Shown here piece after piece: positions 26,821-36,217 of a DNA stretch of 64,000 nucleotides. The DNA lies in assembly GCF_003966755.1 (NCBI RefSeq), contig NZ_AP018005.1:124001-188000 (forward strand). Reading direction: 5' to 3'. The notes beneath the pieces are model-generated. The model worked only from the letters and a program-made list of their open reading frames with translations, was not told the DNA's origin and made no database searches. Source of the DNA: Candidatus Rickettsiella viridis (lineage in GTDB: Bacteria > Pseudomonadota > Gammaproteobacteria > Diplorickettsiales > Diplorickettsiaceae). The position numbers and the translations under genes were made by a program. How positions within the stretch are numbered: the first letter of the stretch is position 1; each line of letters begins with the position of its first letter.

Positions 26821-28553
26821 AATAAATCAACTCCCATGCTGAATTGTAATCGTAGTGGGCGATTAGGCAGATCCAATGCTTTTGCTAGTGTTAACTGCAT
26901 GGGTCCGAGAGGGGAAATCCATACGATACCGATACCGGTGCCTTTCTGTAAGTTAATCGGAAAGTTATTGACGGCATTACCCATATCAAAAAATGTTGCC
27001 CCATAGAAATTATTAACAATTTTATGCTGATATTCAGCACTTCCCACCATTAAGTAACGTCCAGGTCCTAATGCTTGGTAGTCATAGCCGCGGACACTTT
27101 GGCTACCTCCAGCGTAAAAAAGCAGCGAAGGAGGAAAGTTAGTAGGATTGGGCGTGATGGTATAACCGAGATCACTACGCAATATCACTCGACTATTTTT
27201 ATTCCAGCTTAGTATATATTTCGTTTGTAGTTGAGTTTGTAAAAAGCTAGCGCTTGATAATAAATTTTTATCAGCACCTTGCACTCTTAGATTAAGGCGA
27301 TAACCATGTAAGGCATAGAGAGGATTATCAAATTGACTGCGAGAGAAAGTAATGCCAGGCGTGAGTAAGTGAGCGGTAGCAGAGGGACGATCAATGTAAT
27401 TGAAGCGTTCAATCTGGTAGTTTAAAAATAAATTACGCTGCCAACCTTTCCATTGATGAGTATTTCCTAGGCCAATTTGTTGTGTTGTTCTATCTACTTG
27501 GGGAAGTTGTTTGCGAACGATAGCGAAATTAATAGTATAGTTATCGGTATTAGGTTGCTTTCCAGGAATGATATAAGTTGTTTGTAGACTGTTTTGTATT
27601 TTTGATAATTGACTCACAATACTTAACTTATGGCCAAATTGATTGAGATAGCGAGACTCCCAACCTAGTGTTCCTCTTATACCAACATCCGTGCTATACC
27701 CTATCCCTGCAGTGTATTGTTGCGAGGGGCGTGGTGTTAATTTAAATAAGATAGGTATCTGTTGGTTTTGTTTTTGAGATGTCAGATCGTTAATAGAAAT
27801 ACGTTGAAAGTAGCCGCTTCGATTGAGGTTATCTTGAAGTTTTAATAGTCGATCAGACGAATAAGGGTCACCGGGTTTAAAAGGGACATAGCGTCTTAAC
27901 AAGCTATCTTTGAGGATAGTTTGTTCAAAGTTAATGGGGCCAAAATAGTAACGCGGGCCTGTATCCAACACTAAATCAATATTAGCTATATAGGATTGCC
28001 GGTTGATTAGAACACGGTGCTGACTGAAGTAAGCTGATAAATAGCCTTCAGCAATGGCAGTACTCAATAATTTTTGTTTTGTTTGTTCATAACATTCACT
28101 TAAAAAACTATCGCCTTGATGGATCGGTAGTTGATCCATTAACCTTTTTAAGGCGGCATTATTGGCGCCTTCACCTTGTATAGAGGCTTTTAGTTGAGTG
28201 ATTTTTAATAGTGGTCCTGGATTAATCGTATAAATAGCCTGCCAGGTTTTATTTTGGTACAGAAGCTTTGAATGGATAGAGGGCTTAAAGTAACCGTAAG
28301 GGGCAAGGGCTTGCTGAATTTCAACAGGGGCATGTTGAGCATTCCATGCCTGAATAATATTGGCAGTTAAAGGTGGTGTTAGTGCTTCTAGGCTATGTGC
28401 CAAACGCGCCTTAACTAGCGTTGTTAAAGCAGGCTCTAGGCCGTGTATTTGATAAACGGCCAGGGGTGAGGAGGAGTCAGCGCTTCCCTTTAAGGCATAG
28501 AGCGCCCCTGAAATCGCAAGTATAGCAATAATGAATTTTCTTTTTTTTATCAT
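26817..28553 (-). CDS. tamA: Outer-membrane assembly protein TamA (Omp85 family)
   Basis: A 578-residue Omp85 protein: signal peptide (about 1-25), three POTRA-like domains (about 30-265) and a C-terminal 16-strand beta-barrel domain. The barrel has GGSQSVRGYDYQALGP, the VRGY-type lid-lock motif, near residue 487. It ends in a beta-strand with an ...FSMGVDLL tail. First gene of the tamAB pair. Confidence 0.92.
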   Translation of the reverse strand: MIKKRKFIIAILAISGALYALKGSADSSSPLAVYQIHGLEPALTTLVKARLAHSLEALTPPLTANIIQAWNAQHAPVEIQQALAPYGYFKPSIHSKLLYQNKTWQAIYTINPGPLLKITQLKASIQGEGANNAALKRLMDQLPIHQGDSFLSECYEQTKQKLLSTAIAEGYLSAYFSQHRVLINRQSYIANIDLVLDTGPRYYFGPINFEQTILKDSLLRRYVPFKPGDPYSSDRLLKLQDNLNRSGYFQRISINDLTSQKQNQQIPILFKLTPRPSQQYTAGIGYSTDVGIRGTLGWESRYLNQFGHKLSIVSQLSKIQNSLQTTYIIPGKQPNTDNYTINFAIVRKQLPQVDRTTQQIGLGNTHQWKGWQRNLFLNYQIERFNYIDRPSATAHLLTPGITFSRSQFDNPLYALHGYRLNLRVQGADKNLLSSASFLQTQLQTKYILSWNKNSRVILRSDLGYTITPNPTNFPPSLLFYAGGSQSVRGYDYQALGPGRYLMVGSAEYQHKIVNNFYGATFFDMGNAVNNFPINLQKGTGIGIVWISPLGPMQLTLAKALDLPNRPLRLQFSMGVDLL

Positions 28554-28660
28554 ATTAGGTTTAATACCTAATATGTGATTGTAAGTAAAGAGGGCTAGCT
28601 TATAAAGTGGATGGAATTGTCAGTTTTTACATCCTATGGGGCGACGGCTTAATTTTCCAT

Positions 28661-28692
28661 GAAAAGAGTACCGTTAAACGGTACTCTTCTTT
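28661..28692 (-). terminator. Intrinsic terminator downstream of the 378-residue gene
   Basis: A near-perfect hairpin with stem AAGAGTACCGT at 28664-28674 and ACGGTACTCTT at 28678-28688, flanked by T runs on both sides. On the minus strand it follows the 378-residue gene and ends in TTTTC; it may work in both directions. Confidence 0.8.
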
Positions 28693-28713
28693 TCACTCAT
28701 CACAGGTGTGCGC

Positions 28714-29850
28714 TTAATAGCTATTATTTGGGTGAAGATCCTTAGAGGGAAGCTCACAAGATATATCTTTATAGAGGTTAACAAAAGCTTTGATAGCGTC
28801 CACAATATCTCCTACATCGCTCTTAGCACGGAAAAAAGATTGGAAGGCCTCTGCTTGTACATCAGATAAAATTGAGTTTATAGCATTAATAAATTCTGTG
28901 TTATTAAGCTTTGGAGAAAACTCTGATAGCTTCTCGAAAATATCCTGTAAAAAGGCTCGTTTAGCTTGCCGTTTTAGTTCTTCTGGCCAAAAAAACTCGC
29001 GACGCTTATTGCGACTATGCGCTATTTGAGAGTCGAGGTCTGCTTTTTTATTTTCAATTTCCGTTAAAAGATATGCCCTATCTTCCTCAAAATTATCACC
29101 GCTTAATTTTTCAGACCGAAACTTACGATAGTAATATCCAGTTAATTCAGGTATTGCTGATTCAGTTGTATTAGCTAATAAGGGTGTTGTTGAATCGATA
29201 AGGGAAAGGGGGCGGGGTATGGTGGGCTGTTTGAAGTGCCTATATACGCCATAGGTAGTTGTTAGCATCAGCATGACTGCCGTACCTATTCCTGCAATCG
29301 CTAAAATGGGGGCCGATAGTAAAGGATTAAATATCAGGGTCGTGATAACACCTGTCAGAATAATAATGCCTATTAAGCTTGAAATCCCATTGTTAATCGT
29401 ATTGTTTTTATAAAGATTTTTAAGCTTTAAGTGCGAAGCTGAGTTTTCGGGTGTTTTCCACCATTGATAGGCATTATAAAGACCTAAACCCGTATGATAA
29501 ATAATCCCTGAGCTTATTACAGTGAGAAATAAACTATTGACAATAGTCACGCTGAGCCCGGCAAAAACAGCAGTAAAAACTAAGGCCGCTTTTGTAGGAA
29601 CATAAATTAAGTCAAATGTTTTACCGAGATTTTTATTTTTAGCCTTACCAAAGCTCAATAGAGCAATTAAACTAGCAATTGCATCAGGGGTAATGGCAAT
29701 AGGGAAGAGAATAGCATGGAGCCCACGCTCAAAAATTATTCGGATCCCCCCAATATTAGAGGTAAAAGTAAAGATAATACTGAAGAATCCTGCTTGAATG
29801 GAATGACTAAATAGGCTAATTTTTTCTAAATATTTCTTGCGCACACGCAT
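28714..29850 (-). CDS. Unknown 378-residue multi-pass membrane protein
   Basis: No family recognised. The N-terminal half has about five hydrophobic segments (near residues 15-35, 45-65, 85-120, 150-175, 180-200). The C-terminal half (about 215-378) is charged and helical with EEDRAYLLTEIENKKADLD and KLSEFSPKLNN, and is probably cytosolic. Ribosome binding site AAGGAG nine bases before ATG is strong. It stands alone with its own terminator. Resembles in style the lineage-specific membrane proteins of intracellular Legionellales, possibly a secreted effector; that is inference. Confidence 0.65.
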   Translation of the reverse strand: MRVRKKYLEKISLFSHSIQAGFFSIIFTFTSNIGGIRIIFERGLHAILFPIAITPDAIASLIALLSFGKAKNKNLGKTFDLIYVPTKAALVFTAVFAGLSVTIVNSLFLTVISSGIIYHTGLGLYNAYQWWKTPENSASHLKLKNLYKNNTINNGISSLIGIIILTGVITTLIFNPLLSAPILAIAGIGTAVMLMLTTTYGVYRHFKQPTIPRPLSLIDSTTPLLANTTESAIPELTGYYYRKFRSEKLSGDNFEEDRAYLLTEIENKKADLDSQIAHSRNKRREFFWPEELKRQAKRAFLQDIFEKLSEFSPKLNNTEFINAINSILSDVQAEAFQSFFRAKSDVGDIVDAIKAFVNLYKDISCELPSKDLHPNNSY

Positions 29851-29899
29851 AGGTAAACTCCTTTTATTTATGAATTTATACTATATATCGGCAGATAAT

Positions 29900-29941
29900 A
29901 TTATAAAAAGGTATTTTATTAATAAAATACCTTTTTATAAT
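29900..29941. repeat. 42-bp perfect AT-rich palindrome
   Basis: Each base from 29900 to 29920 pairs with its mirror from 29941 down to 29921, a 21-bp perfect stem without loop. The half-site to the right of the centre begins AATAAAATACC. It lies between the divergent starts of the 378-residue gene and dacA, not after a gene end, so it is not an ordinary terminator for a coding unit. Confidence 0.9.
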
Positions 29942-29974
29942 TGTTTTGTGAGTGACTGTAAAAGTGTCTAACTC

Positions 29975-30002
29975 TTGCAGTATCTTGCGAAGTCATTACA
30001 AT
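29975..30002 (+). promoter_or_regulatory. Candidate sigma-70 promoter for dacA
   Basis: TTGCAG at 29975-29980, a 16-base spacer, and TACAAT at 29997-30002. It is 54 bases upstream of the dacA start. Each box matches the consensus at four or five of six positions. Confidence 0.5.
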
Positions 30003-30055
30003 AACTTCAATCTAGCCAGTTAATTTTTATTAAACTCTTATAAGGCGTCCTTTTT

Positions 30056-31270
30056 ATGTTTAAGATACGTTCTTTCACCCCTCTCATTACGGGCTTAATC
30101 CTCACGTTATTTATGCCCATGGTTAAAGCGGATCCAATTATCCCTATTACGGCGCCTGGTACTATCAATACAGCGCCGCAACAACCCACGCTAACGCCTA
30201 TTCCACCCAACATAAATGCAAAGGCTTATTTATTAATGGATGCGTATAGTGGGAGTATTTTGGCCAGTGGTAATATTGATGAGAGGGTATCGCCTGCTAG
30301 TCTAACGAAAATGATGACTTCTTATGTTATCTCGATGGCATTAAAAGAAGGGCGCATTCATCCTGAGGAGTTAGTGACGATTAGTGAAGCGGCTTGGAAA
30401 ACAGGTGGCTCAAAGATGTTTGTTAAAGTGGGTGATAAAGTGCCTGTTAGTCAATTGATGCAAGGGATTATTGTTGACTCCGGTAATGATGCTTGTGTAG
30501 CAATGGCAGAATATGTAGCAGGTAGCCAGGAAGCTTTTGTGAGTCTCATGAATCAAGCGGCAGCTCGGTTAGGAATGAATCATACGCATTTTATGGATGT
30601 AGATGGATTACCGGATGCTAATCATTATTCTACTGCACGTGATATGGGTATTTTGGCCCGAGCACTTATTCTAGATTTCCCAGAAGATTATAAATGGTAT
30701 TCACAAAAATGGTTTTCCTATAATGGGATTAAACAACCTAATCGTAACCGCTTATTGTGGCGTGATGCCAATGTTGATGGTATTAAAACCGGGCATACCA
30801 ATGAAGCAGGTTTTTGCTTAGCGGCGTCTGGACTGAAAAACAATATGCGTTTAATCACTATCGTGATGGGTGCTCCATCGGATGAAATGCGTGCGCAAGA
30901 TAGTCAAAAGTTATTGACCTATGGGTTTCGTTTTTTTGAGTCCCAAAAACTTTATAGCGCGAATACGAAATTAGCGACACCGCGCGTTTGGTTTGGTAAG
31001 AATTCTCAAGTCAATGTAGGTCTAGCACGAGATTTATACGCTACTTTACCTACAGGGCAAAACAAAACGCCCACCACTAAAATGGTATTTACATCTCATT
31101 TAATAGCGCCTATTAAAAAAGGTGATGTAGTTGGTCAAATTAATGTAGTATTCAATGATAAGCCTATTGCAACTGTTCCGCTTGTTGCGCTAGAAAATTT
31201 GCCTAAAGGGGGGGTGTGGCGCAGCTTAGTTGATCACACAAGCTTGTGGTTTCACAAAGCAAAAGCATAA
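30056..31270 (+). CDS. dacA: D-alanyl-D-alanine carboxypeptidase (PBP5/6 family)
   Basis: Removes the terminal D-Ala of peptidoglycan stem peptides in the periplasm. Signal peptide ends about residue 25 (VKA-D). The three penicillin-binding motifs are present: SLTK at 82-85, SGN at 142-144 and KTG at 244-246. The C-terminal PBP5 domain (about 285-375) precedes an amphipathic helix at the end (SLVDHTSLWFHKA) that would anchor it on the inner membrane. Length 404 is normal. A 126-bp element follows 19 bases later. Confidence 0.95.
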   Translation: MFKIRSFTPLITGLILTLFMPMVKADPIIPITAPGTINTAPQQPTLTPIPPNINAKAYLLMDAYSGSILASGNIDERVSPASLTKMMTSYVISMALKEGRIHPEELVTISEAAWKTGGSKMFVKVGDKVPVSQLMQGIIVDSGNDACVAMAEYVAGSQEAFVSLMNQAAARLGMNHTHFMDVDGLPDANHYSTARDMGILARALILDFPEDYKWYSQKWFSYNGIKQPNRNRLLWRDANVDGIKTGHTNEAGFCLAASGLKNNMRLITIVMGAPSDEMRAQDSQKLLTYGFRFFESQKLYSANTKLATPRVWFGKNSQVNVGLARDLYATLPTGQNKTPTTKMVFTSHLIAPIKKGDVVGQINVVFNDKPIATVPLVALENLPKGGVWRSLVDHTSLWFHKAKA

Positions 31271-31289
31271 GTTTGAGCTATGCTAAAAA

Positions 31290-31413
31290 TATACTCACAG
31301 CAATGGGATTTTCGGCAAGGTGCCGTGAAAATGAAGCAACCAGTATGCATGATACATGAGGATTGCGAATTAAGCGCGGGAACACAGCCGAAAATTCAAG
31401 TGCGAGGAGTATA
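31290..31413 (+). repeat. 126-bp palindromic element, copy D (124 bp)
   Basis: Ends TATACTC at 31290-31296 and GAGTATA at 31407-31413. It starts 20 bases after the dacA stop. The middle differs slightly from other copies (shorter TATGCATGATAC hairpin). Its ATG-containing stretch would encode a short peptide beginning MIHEDCELS that stops at the element end, so here it is not fused to a gene. Confidence 0.9.
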
Positions 31414-31475
31414 GCTAAAGATGTACTTATTAATTGTTATCCTGCGGTCAATCTGCAGGATGATTTAGTGTATTA

Positions 31476-32366
31476 ATGATACTTTTCAATGGGTTAAGGG
31501 CAGCTATCGCGGCTATTCTTTACCTTATCAACTTAATTATTCTGTTTGTCCCCTTAGCCATTTTAGGCTTGTTCTGTTATTTATTTCCTCTAAAAATTTG
31601 GCAGCGAAAATGTAAATGTTGGATGGAGCATTTGCCCGTTTATTGGATAAAAGGTAATTATCTTATTCAAGAATTAACAACGTCTATAAAATGGGAAGTA
31701 AAGGGTTTAGATAAGCTTAGTTATAATGAATGGTATTTGCTTATTTCCAACCATCAATCTTGGGCAGATATATTAGTATTACAGCGGATTTTTAATCAAA
31801 AAATTCCGCCCTTAAAATTTTTTCTCAAAAGAGAGCTACTTTGGACATTGCCGTTTGCGAGTTGGGCTTGCTGGCTACTAGGATTTCCTTTCATGCATCG
31901 GTACAGCAAGAAGGTATTAGCTAAGCATCCCGAGTTAAAAAATAAAGATGTTGAAGCAACTAAGCGAGCTTGCATAAGGTTTAAGGCTATACCCACAACA
32001 GTGGCTAACTTTATTGAAGGGACGCGCTTCAGCGAAAAGAAACGTCAATCACAGCAGTCTCCCTATCAATATTTACTTCGCCCTAAATCAACTGGTATTG
32101 GATTTAGTTTGGCAGTTTTAGGCGATTTTTTTCATAAAATTCTCAATGTAACTATCATTTACCCTCCGAAAAAATCCGGGTTATTCCATTTTCTATCCGG
32201 GGATATAAAGAAAATAACTGTAGAGATAGAAGCCATACCTATTACGTCGGATTGGATAGGTGATTATCAAAATGATAGGCAATTTCGTGCAAGCTTTCAG
32301 AGAAAGCTCAATTACTTGTGGGAACAAAAGGATGAGCTTATTAAAAGGACACAAGCGCGTTATTAG
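31476..32366 (+). CDS. YihG-like lysophospholipid acyltransferase
   Basis: A 296-residue PlsC-family acyltransferase of the inner membrane. An N-terminal hydrophobic region (about 1-40) is followed by the HX4D motif in NHQSWADI (about residue 91) and FIEGTRFS (about residue 185). It resembles E. coli YihG in length and in a motif layout with a long helix between the two. Likely acylates lysophosphatidic acid or a related lipid. Stands alone downstream of a repeat. Confidence 0.85.
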   Translation: MILFNGLRAAIAAILYLINLIILFVPLAILGLFCYLFPLKIWQRKCKCWMEHLPVYWIKGNYLIQELTTSIKWEVKGLDKLSYNEWYLLISNHQSWADILVLQRIFNQKIPPLKFFLKRELLWTLPFASWACWLLGFPFMHRYSKKVLAKHPELKNKDVEATKRACIRFKAIPTTVANFIEGTRFSEKKRQSQQSPYQYLLRPKSTGIGFSLAVLGDFFHKILNVTIIYPPKKSGLFHFLSGDIKKITVEIEAIPITSDWIGDYQNDRQFRASFQRKLNYLWEQKDELIKRTQARY

Positions 32367-32435
32367 ACTTTAACCCCAGTTTGTAATTCACTAACTAGAA
32401 TCATTGCATCGGTATTTTATTGAGAGAGGTTTGTT

Positions 32436-33374
32436 GTGACGGCAAGAAAACATTTGCGTATCGCAACTCGAAAAAGTCCTTTGGCTTATTGGCAAGCTAA
32501 CGCAGTTAAGATGCAATTGGAAAAACATTATCCTTTTATGCGGATTGAGCTATTTCCTCTGGTTACAGAAGGCGATAGGTATTTAGAAACTTCGCTGAAT
32601 AAACTAGGGGGTAAAGGACTTTTTGTTAAAGAGTTGGAAAAAGCATTGCTTAATGGCGATGCGGATATTGCTGTCCACTCTATGAAAGATGTACCTATGG
32701 ATCTAGCAAAGGGATTAAAACTGACAGCTATTTGCGAAAGAGAAGATGTGAGAGATGTCTTGATCTCAACATCAGGAGAAAATATAAAACAATTACCGTC
32801 AGGATCAAACGTAGGTTCATCGAGTTTAAGGCGTCAATCACAGTTAATGGCTTTGCGGCCTGACCTTACTGTTCAAGTGTTGCGTGGAAATATAGGAACA
32901 CGTTTAGAAAAATTGGCGGCAGGTGAATATGACGCCATTATCTTAGCGGCAGCAGGTCTGATCCGTTTGCAAAAAACAAGCTGCATTAGCGAATATTTAG
33001 AACCCAGTTATTTTTTACCCGCGCCAGGTCAAGGGGCGTTGGGAATAGAGAGTCGTTCAGATGATAATGAATTACTCTCGCTAATGGCCATTTTAAATCA
33101 TAAATCAACTTATGACTGTGTGTCGGCTGAGCGTGCACTAAGCCGACAGTTAGCAGGTAGTTGTCAAGTTCCTATTGCTGCTTATGCAGAGTGTTTGCCC
33201 AATGAGCAATTGCGTTTACAAGGGTTGGTTGCAAAGCCAGATGGAAGTTTGCTCATAAGAGTAGAAAAGCATGGCAGTGTTAATGAAGTTGAAAAGTTAG
33301 GTATTACTGCCGCAAGAGAATTGTTAGCTCAAGGCGCAGATAGGATTTTACAAGACTTATCATGGTCTAGCTGA
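32436..33374 (+). CDS. hemC: Hydroxymethylbilane synthase (porphobilinogen deaminase)
   Basis: Joins four porphobilinogens to hydroxymethylbilane in heme synthesis. Motifs: IATRKSPLAYWQA at the start, HSMKDVPMD, GSSSLRRQSQL and AERALSRQLAGSCQVP, where the Cys (about residue 242) holds the dipyrromethane cofactor. Length 312. Start is GTG at 32436 with GAGAGG upstream. The usual partners hemD, hemX and hemY lie about 20 kb away, so the operon is split. Its end overlaps the convergent neighbour by 15 bases. Confidence 0.95.
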   Translation: MTARKHLRIATRKSPLAYWQANAVKMQLEKHYPFMRIELFPLVTEGDRYLETSLNKLGGKGLFVKELEKALLNGDADIAVHSMKDVPMDLAKGLKLTAICEREDVRDVLISTSGENIKQLPSGSNVGSSSLRRQSQLMALRPDLTVQVLRGNIGTRLEKLAAGEYDAIILAAAGLIRLQKTSCISEYLEPSYFLPAPGQGALGIESRSDDNELLSLMAILNHKSTYDCVSAERALSRQLAGSCQVPIAAYAECLPNEQLRLQGLVAKPDGSLLIRVEKHGSVNEVEKLGITAARELLAQGADRILQDLSWSS

Positions 33375-35312
33375 TACTTTTTCAGTGGGAGTCGAATCAG
33401 TCATTGTTTTATTTTTATCTGAGCTCGATGGGTAAAGTAAACTTATGATCGGCGCCCTAGGTGATTCCCATCGAGCTATACGAGGATTTTTTAGAGTAGG
33501 ATTACTTTCTTTATCTATATCAGTCATTGCTGCTCGTACAGGCTGTTCGCATGGCTTATCGGGTGTGGGATGTTGTTTATTATTTTTTGCTTCTTGTGGT
33601 AAAACACGCCCATTCGTTGCGACAGAAGAAAACTTATTTTCATTGATTTGTTGAGAATAATCTAAGTGTTCCAAAACATTCTCTGCTTGTTTTTCTTTGC
33701 TATGAGCCTCGTAAGCATAGTAAGAGCATACGGCAGCAAGCGCAGCAAAAACAACGATACAGGTAATGAAAACAGGTGCACTTAATGTAAGAGACGTCAA
33801 AGCGGCTATACTACCCCATATCACAAGGCGAAAAACTAAGCTGCCTATACCTATATGTTTGATAGCTTCCCATACTCGGTTTAACCCTCTTTTAATGCGT
33901 GTCCAATAGGGTTCTTCTAGACTAAAGCGACGCAAGAAACGATCATAGGTTTGTAATGATAAATCAGCTACTTTACTATTTGTTTCTTCAAGATGTTTAA
34001 TTTTAATTGATAACTCTTCAAATTTTTTATTATGGTTTTTAACAGCGTGGATGGCACAATAAATTCCATAGCCTATGCCGGCTAACAGCGTAGCACCGGC
34101 TATTACCATGAAAATTGTCCCAAATATTGCTGGTGCGGCAGGGCCTGTTATTGACGTGCCTATGATGAGTCCGGTTATTAATTTAAACAGATCACCAAAT
34201 AACCAGGTTGCAAAAAATGGATAAAAACAGCCACCTACAAATCCATGTAATGCCGCATGGACCTTGGAAAAACGGGGTTTGTTCAATGTTTTTTGTAAAT
34301 CGCTGTGTAATTGTGAACCCTTAAAGTCTACTACAGGGAGGGCATTATGTTTTATAAATGCCTGACGTTTGCTGCATTCAATGATTCGTCTTTCGAATAG
34401 CGTTTTTTGTTGATTTTTTGTATTGATATCCGAGATGTTTTGAGTAGGTTCACCCATGCTGTATCCGAGTTGCCAGGCGAGACAAGCCATTGCAATCATA
34501 AGTGGAGGCAAGGCAATGCCTAGCACAATCGCTACGGGAAATAAATAAAAACCAAAGCCTACTAACCAATAAATAAAACTGGCGGAGCCTACGGCCGCCA
34601 TAATTTTTTTACCCAAACTAGGGTTTGGTTTAATTGTAATTTCATTTAAGCTATTTTTATGGGCAGAAAACATTTTTTCCGCATAGTTTTTTGTAAGCTC
34701 GATGGAATAGCTGTGCGATTTACATTCAAACCTTGCTCCGTCCAACGTATTTTCTTTATTTAAAAAGATAACAACTTTATCAATTATTGCTTGAAAAAGT
34801 GTAGCTAGTGTTTCTTTCTTATTTTTTCCGTTTAAAAAATTTTGTAAATACTTAAGTTCTTCTTTTTTTCTACCCCAGCAAAAAAATTGGCGTTTATAAC
34901 GTACAAATTTAGAAATGTCTGGCGAATAAAAATGGGCGGCAGCTGCTAAAAGTTTATAGTCATATTTACTTTCACCCATTAAAGTGAATATTTCACCCTC
35001 TTTTTTAGATTCTAATAAACGTCTAAAATAAAAGAAGTGACTTGTTTTTTCGCGATTTCTGATATCTCGATAAGCAGCGACATAAACGCCGATTGCGGCG
35101 CTGACGATTGCACCGCCGGCTATCAATCCGTCCCATGTTGCGGCATAACGGCTTGCGTTGATAGTGTCATATAAATAGAGTGGGTCATTAGAGCCTGCAG
35201 CACTACCGGCTATTACGTTTACATTGTGCAAAGGAGTTGCTTGGATTGAGTCAACAGCACTGATGGCTTCAGCACGTGACTTTTGATAAATATTTGCCGT
35301 AGAATCAAACAT
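33360..35312 (-). CDS. Unknown 650-residue membrane protein
   Basis: No family recognised. At least seven hydrophobic segments are visible in three groups: near residues 40-60; 235-290; 360-420; and 495-545, several Gly/Ala-rich. The regions between are charged and helical, and the C-terminal 100 residues are hydrophilic, proline-rich and disordered, ending with TPTEKVSARP. No signal peptide. Lone gene, convergent with hemC. Layout (paired hydrophobic hairpins plus disordered tail) is like membrane-inserting effector proteins of Legionellales; this is inference only. Confidence 0.65.
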   Translation of the reverse strand: MFDSTANIYQKSRAEAISAVDSIQATPLHNVNVIAGSAAGSNDPLYLYDTINASRYAATWDGLIAGGAIVSAAIGVYVAAYRDIRNREKTSHFFYFRRLLESKKEGEIFTLMGESKYDYKLLAAAAHFYSPDISKFVRYKRQFFCWGRKKEELKYLQNFLNGKNKKETLATLFQAIIDKVVIFLNKENTLDGARFECKSHSYSIELTKNYAEKMFSAHKNSLNEITIKPNPSLGKKIMAAVGSASFIYWLVGFGFYLFPVAIVLGIALPPLMIAMACLAWQLGYSMGEPTQNISDINTKNQQKTLFERRIIECSKRQAFIKHNALPVVDFKGSQLHSDLQKTLNKPRFSKVHAALHGFVGGCFYPFFATWLFGDLFKLITGLIIGTSITGPAAPAIFGTIFMVIAGATLLAGIGYGIYCAIHAVKNHNKKFEELSIKIKHLEETNSKVADLSLQTYDRFLRRFSLEEPYWTRIKRGLNRVWEAIKHIGIGSLVFRLVIWGSIAALTSLTLSAPVFITCIVVFAALAAVCSYYAYEAHSKEKQAENVLEHLDYSQQINENKFSSVATNGRVLPQEAKNNKQHPTPDKPCEQPVRAAMTDIDKESNPTLKNPRIARWESPRAPIISLLYPSSSDKNKTMTDSTPTEKVSARP

Positions 35313-35574
35313 AAAAACCCGTTGGTTTAAAGTTGGTTTTTTAGCGCTTATCCTAAGACAGATTGATTTTAAAGAGTCATATAAAATCTTATCCTACCTA
35401 TTAAGTATAAATAAATTATATTAAGGAAATCTTAAGGAAGCAGAGGGTGCAAAAGTGCAACCACTGGAAGAGTGCGTGCTAGGAAACGGTTGATAGTTGG
35501 AGCGGAAAGCGAAAATTTTTTAGCTTTTAGTATTCTGAACTTATTTTTATAAAAATAACTTAATGAAGACTTAA

Positions 35575-36216
35575 CTATTTTTCATTTTCAAAACGTTTGG
35601 GGTATTCACAGAGATCTTGAATAATACATTCTGGGCATTTTGGTTTTCGTGCTAAGCAAGTGTAACGTCCATGTAAAACTAACCAGTGGTGTGCATTTTT
35701 CAAATAAGGTTTGGGTATGGTTTTAAGTAGTGTTTTTTCAACAGCGAGTGGTGTTTTTTCTTTAGCAAGGCCAGTTCTATTACATACACGAAAAATATGT
35801 GTATCAACAGCAACGGTGGGTTGATCGAATACGGTATTGAGAACGACGTTGGCTGTTTTCCGTCCTACACCAGGAAGCTTTTCTAAAAGCTCACGTTTTT
35901 CTGGCACTTTTCCTTTATATTGTTTGAGTAGAATTTCACAAGTGTTAATAATATTTTTTGCTTTGGTATTATATAGCCCAATTGATTTTATATGTTTTTT
36001 TAAGCCTTCTAAGCCAAGCGCGGCGATTGCCTCAGGCGTGCTAGCGGCAGCAAACAAGGTTTTAGTAGCGCGATTAACTGATTTATCGGTGGCTTGCGCC
36101 GAGAGAATAACCGCTATTAATAACTCAAAAGGAGAGCGGTAAACTAATTCTGTTTGCGGGTGAGGATTTTGTTTATTAAAACGTTGAAAAATAGCAAGAC
36201 GCTTTTTTGCGTTCAT
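35575..36216 (-). CDS. nth: Endonuclease III
   Basis: DNA glycosylase/AP lyase for oxidised pyrimidines. The helix-hairpin-helix [13 protein letters not shown] carries the catalytic Lys (about 120) and VDTHIFRV the catalytic Asp (about 138). The C-terminal 4Fe-4S cluster motif C-x6-C-x2-C-x5-C is complete. The start at 36216 gives the standard 213 residues ([11 protein letters not shown]); a start 45 bases upstream lies in the preceding regulator gene. It begins one base after that gene's stop, suggesting one transcript. Confidence 0.95.
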   Translation of the reverse strand: MNAKKRLAIFQRFNKQNPHPQTELVYRSPFELLIAVILSAQATDKSVNRATKTLFAAASTPEAIAALGLEGLKKHIKSIGLYNTKAKNIINTCEILLKQYKGKVPEKRELLEKLPGVGRKTANVVLNTVFDQPTVAVDTHIFRVCNRTGLAKEKTPLAVEKTLLKTIPKPYLKNAHHWLVLHGRYTCLARKPKCPECIIQDLCEYPKRFENEK

Positions 36217-36217
36217 G

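Noticed and set aside
30007-30213. Minus-strand small membrane protein opposite dacA
   Set aside because: It lies antisense over the dacA signal peptide; its hydrophobic look reflects the complementary strand.
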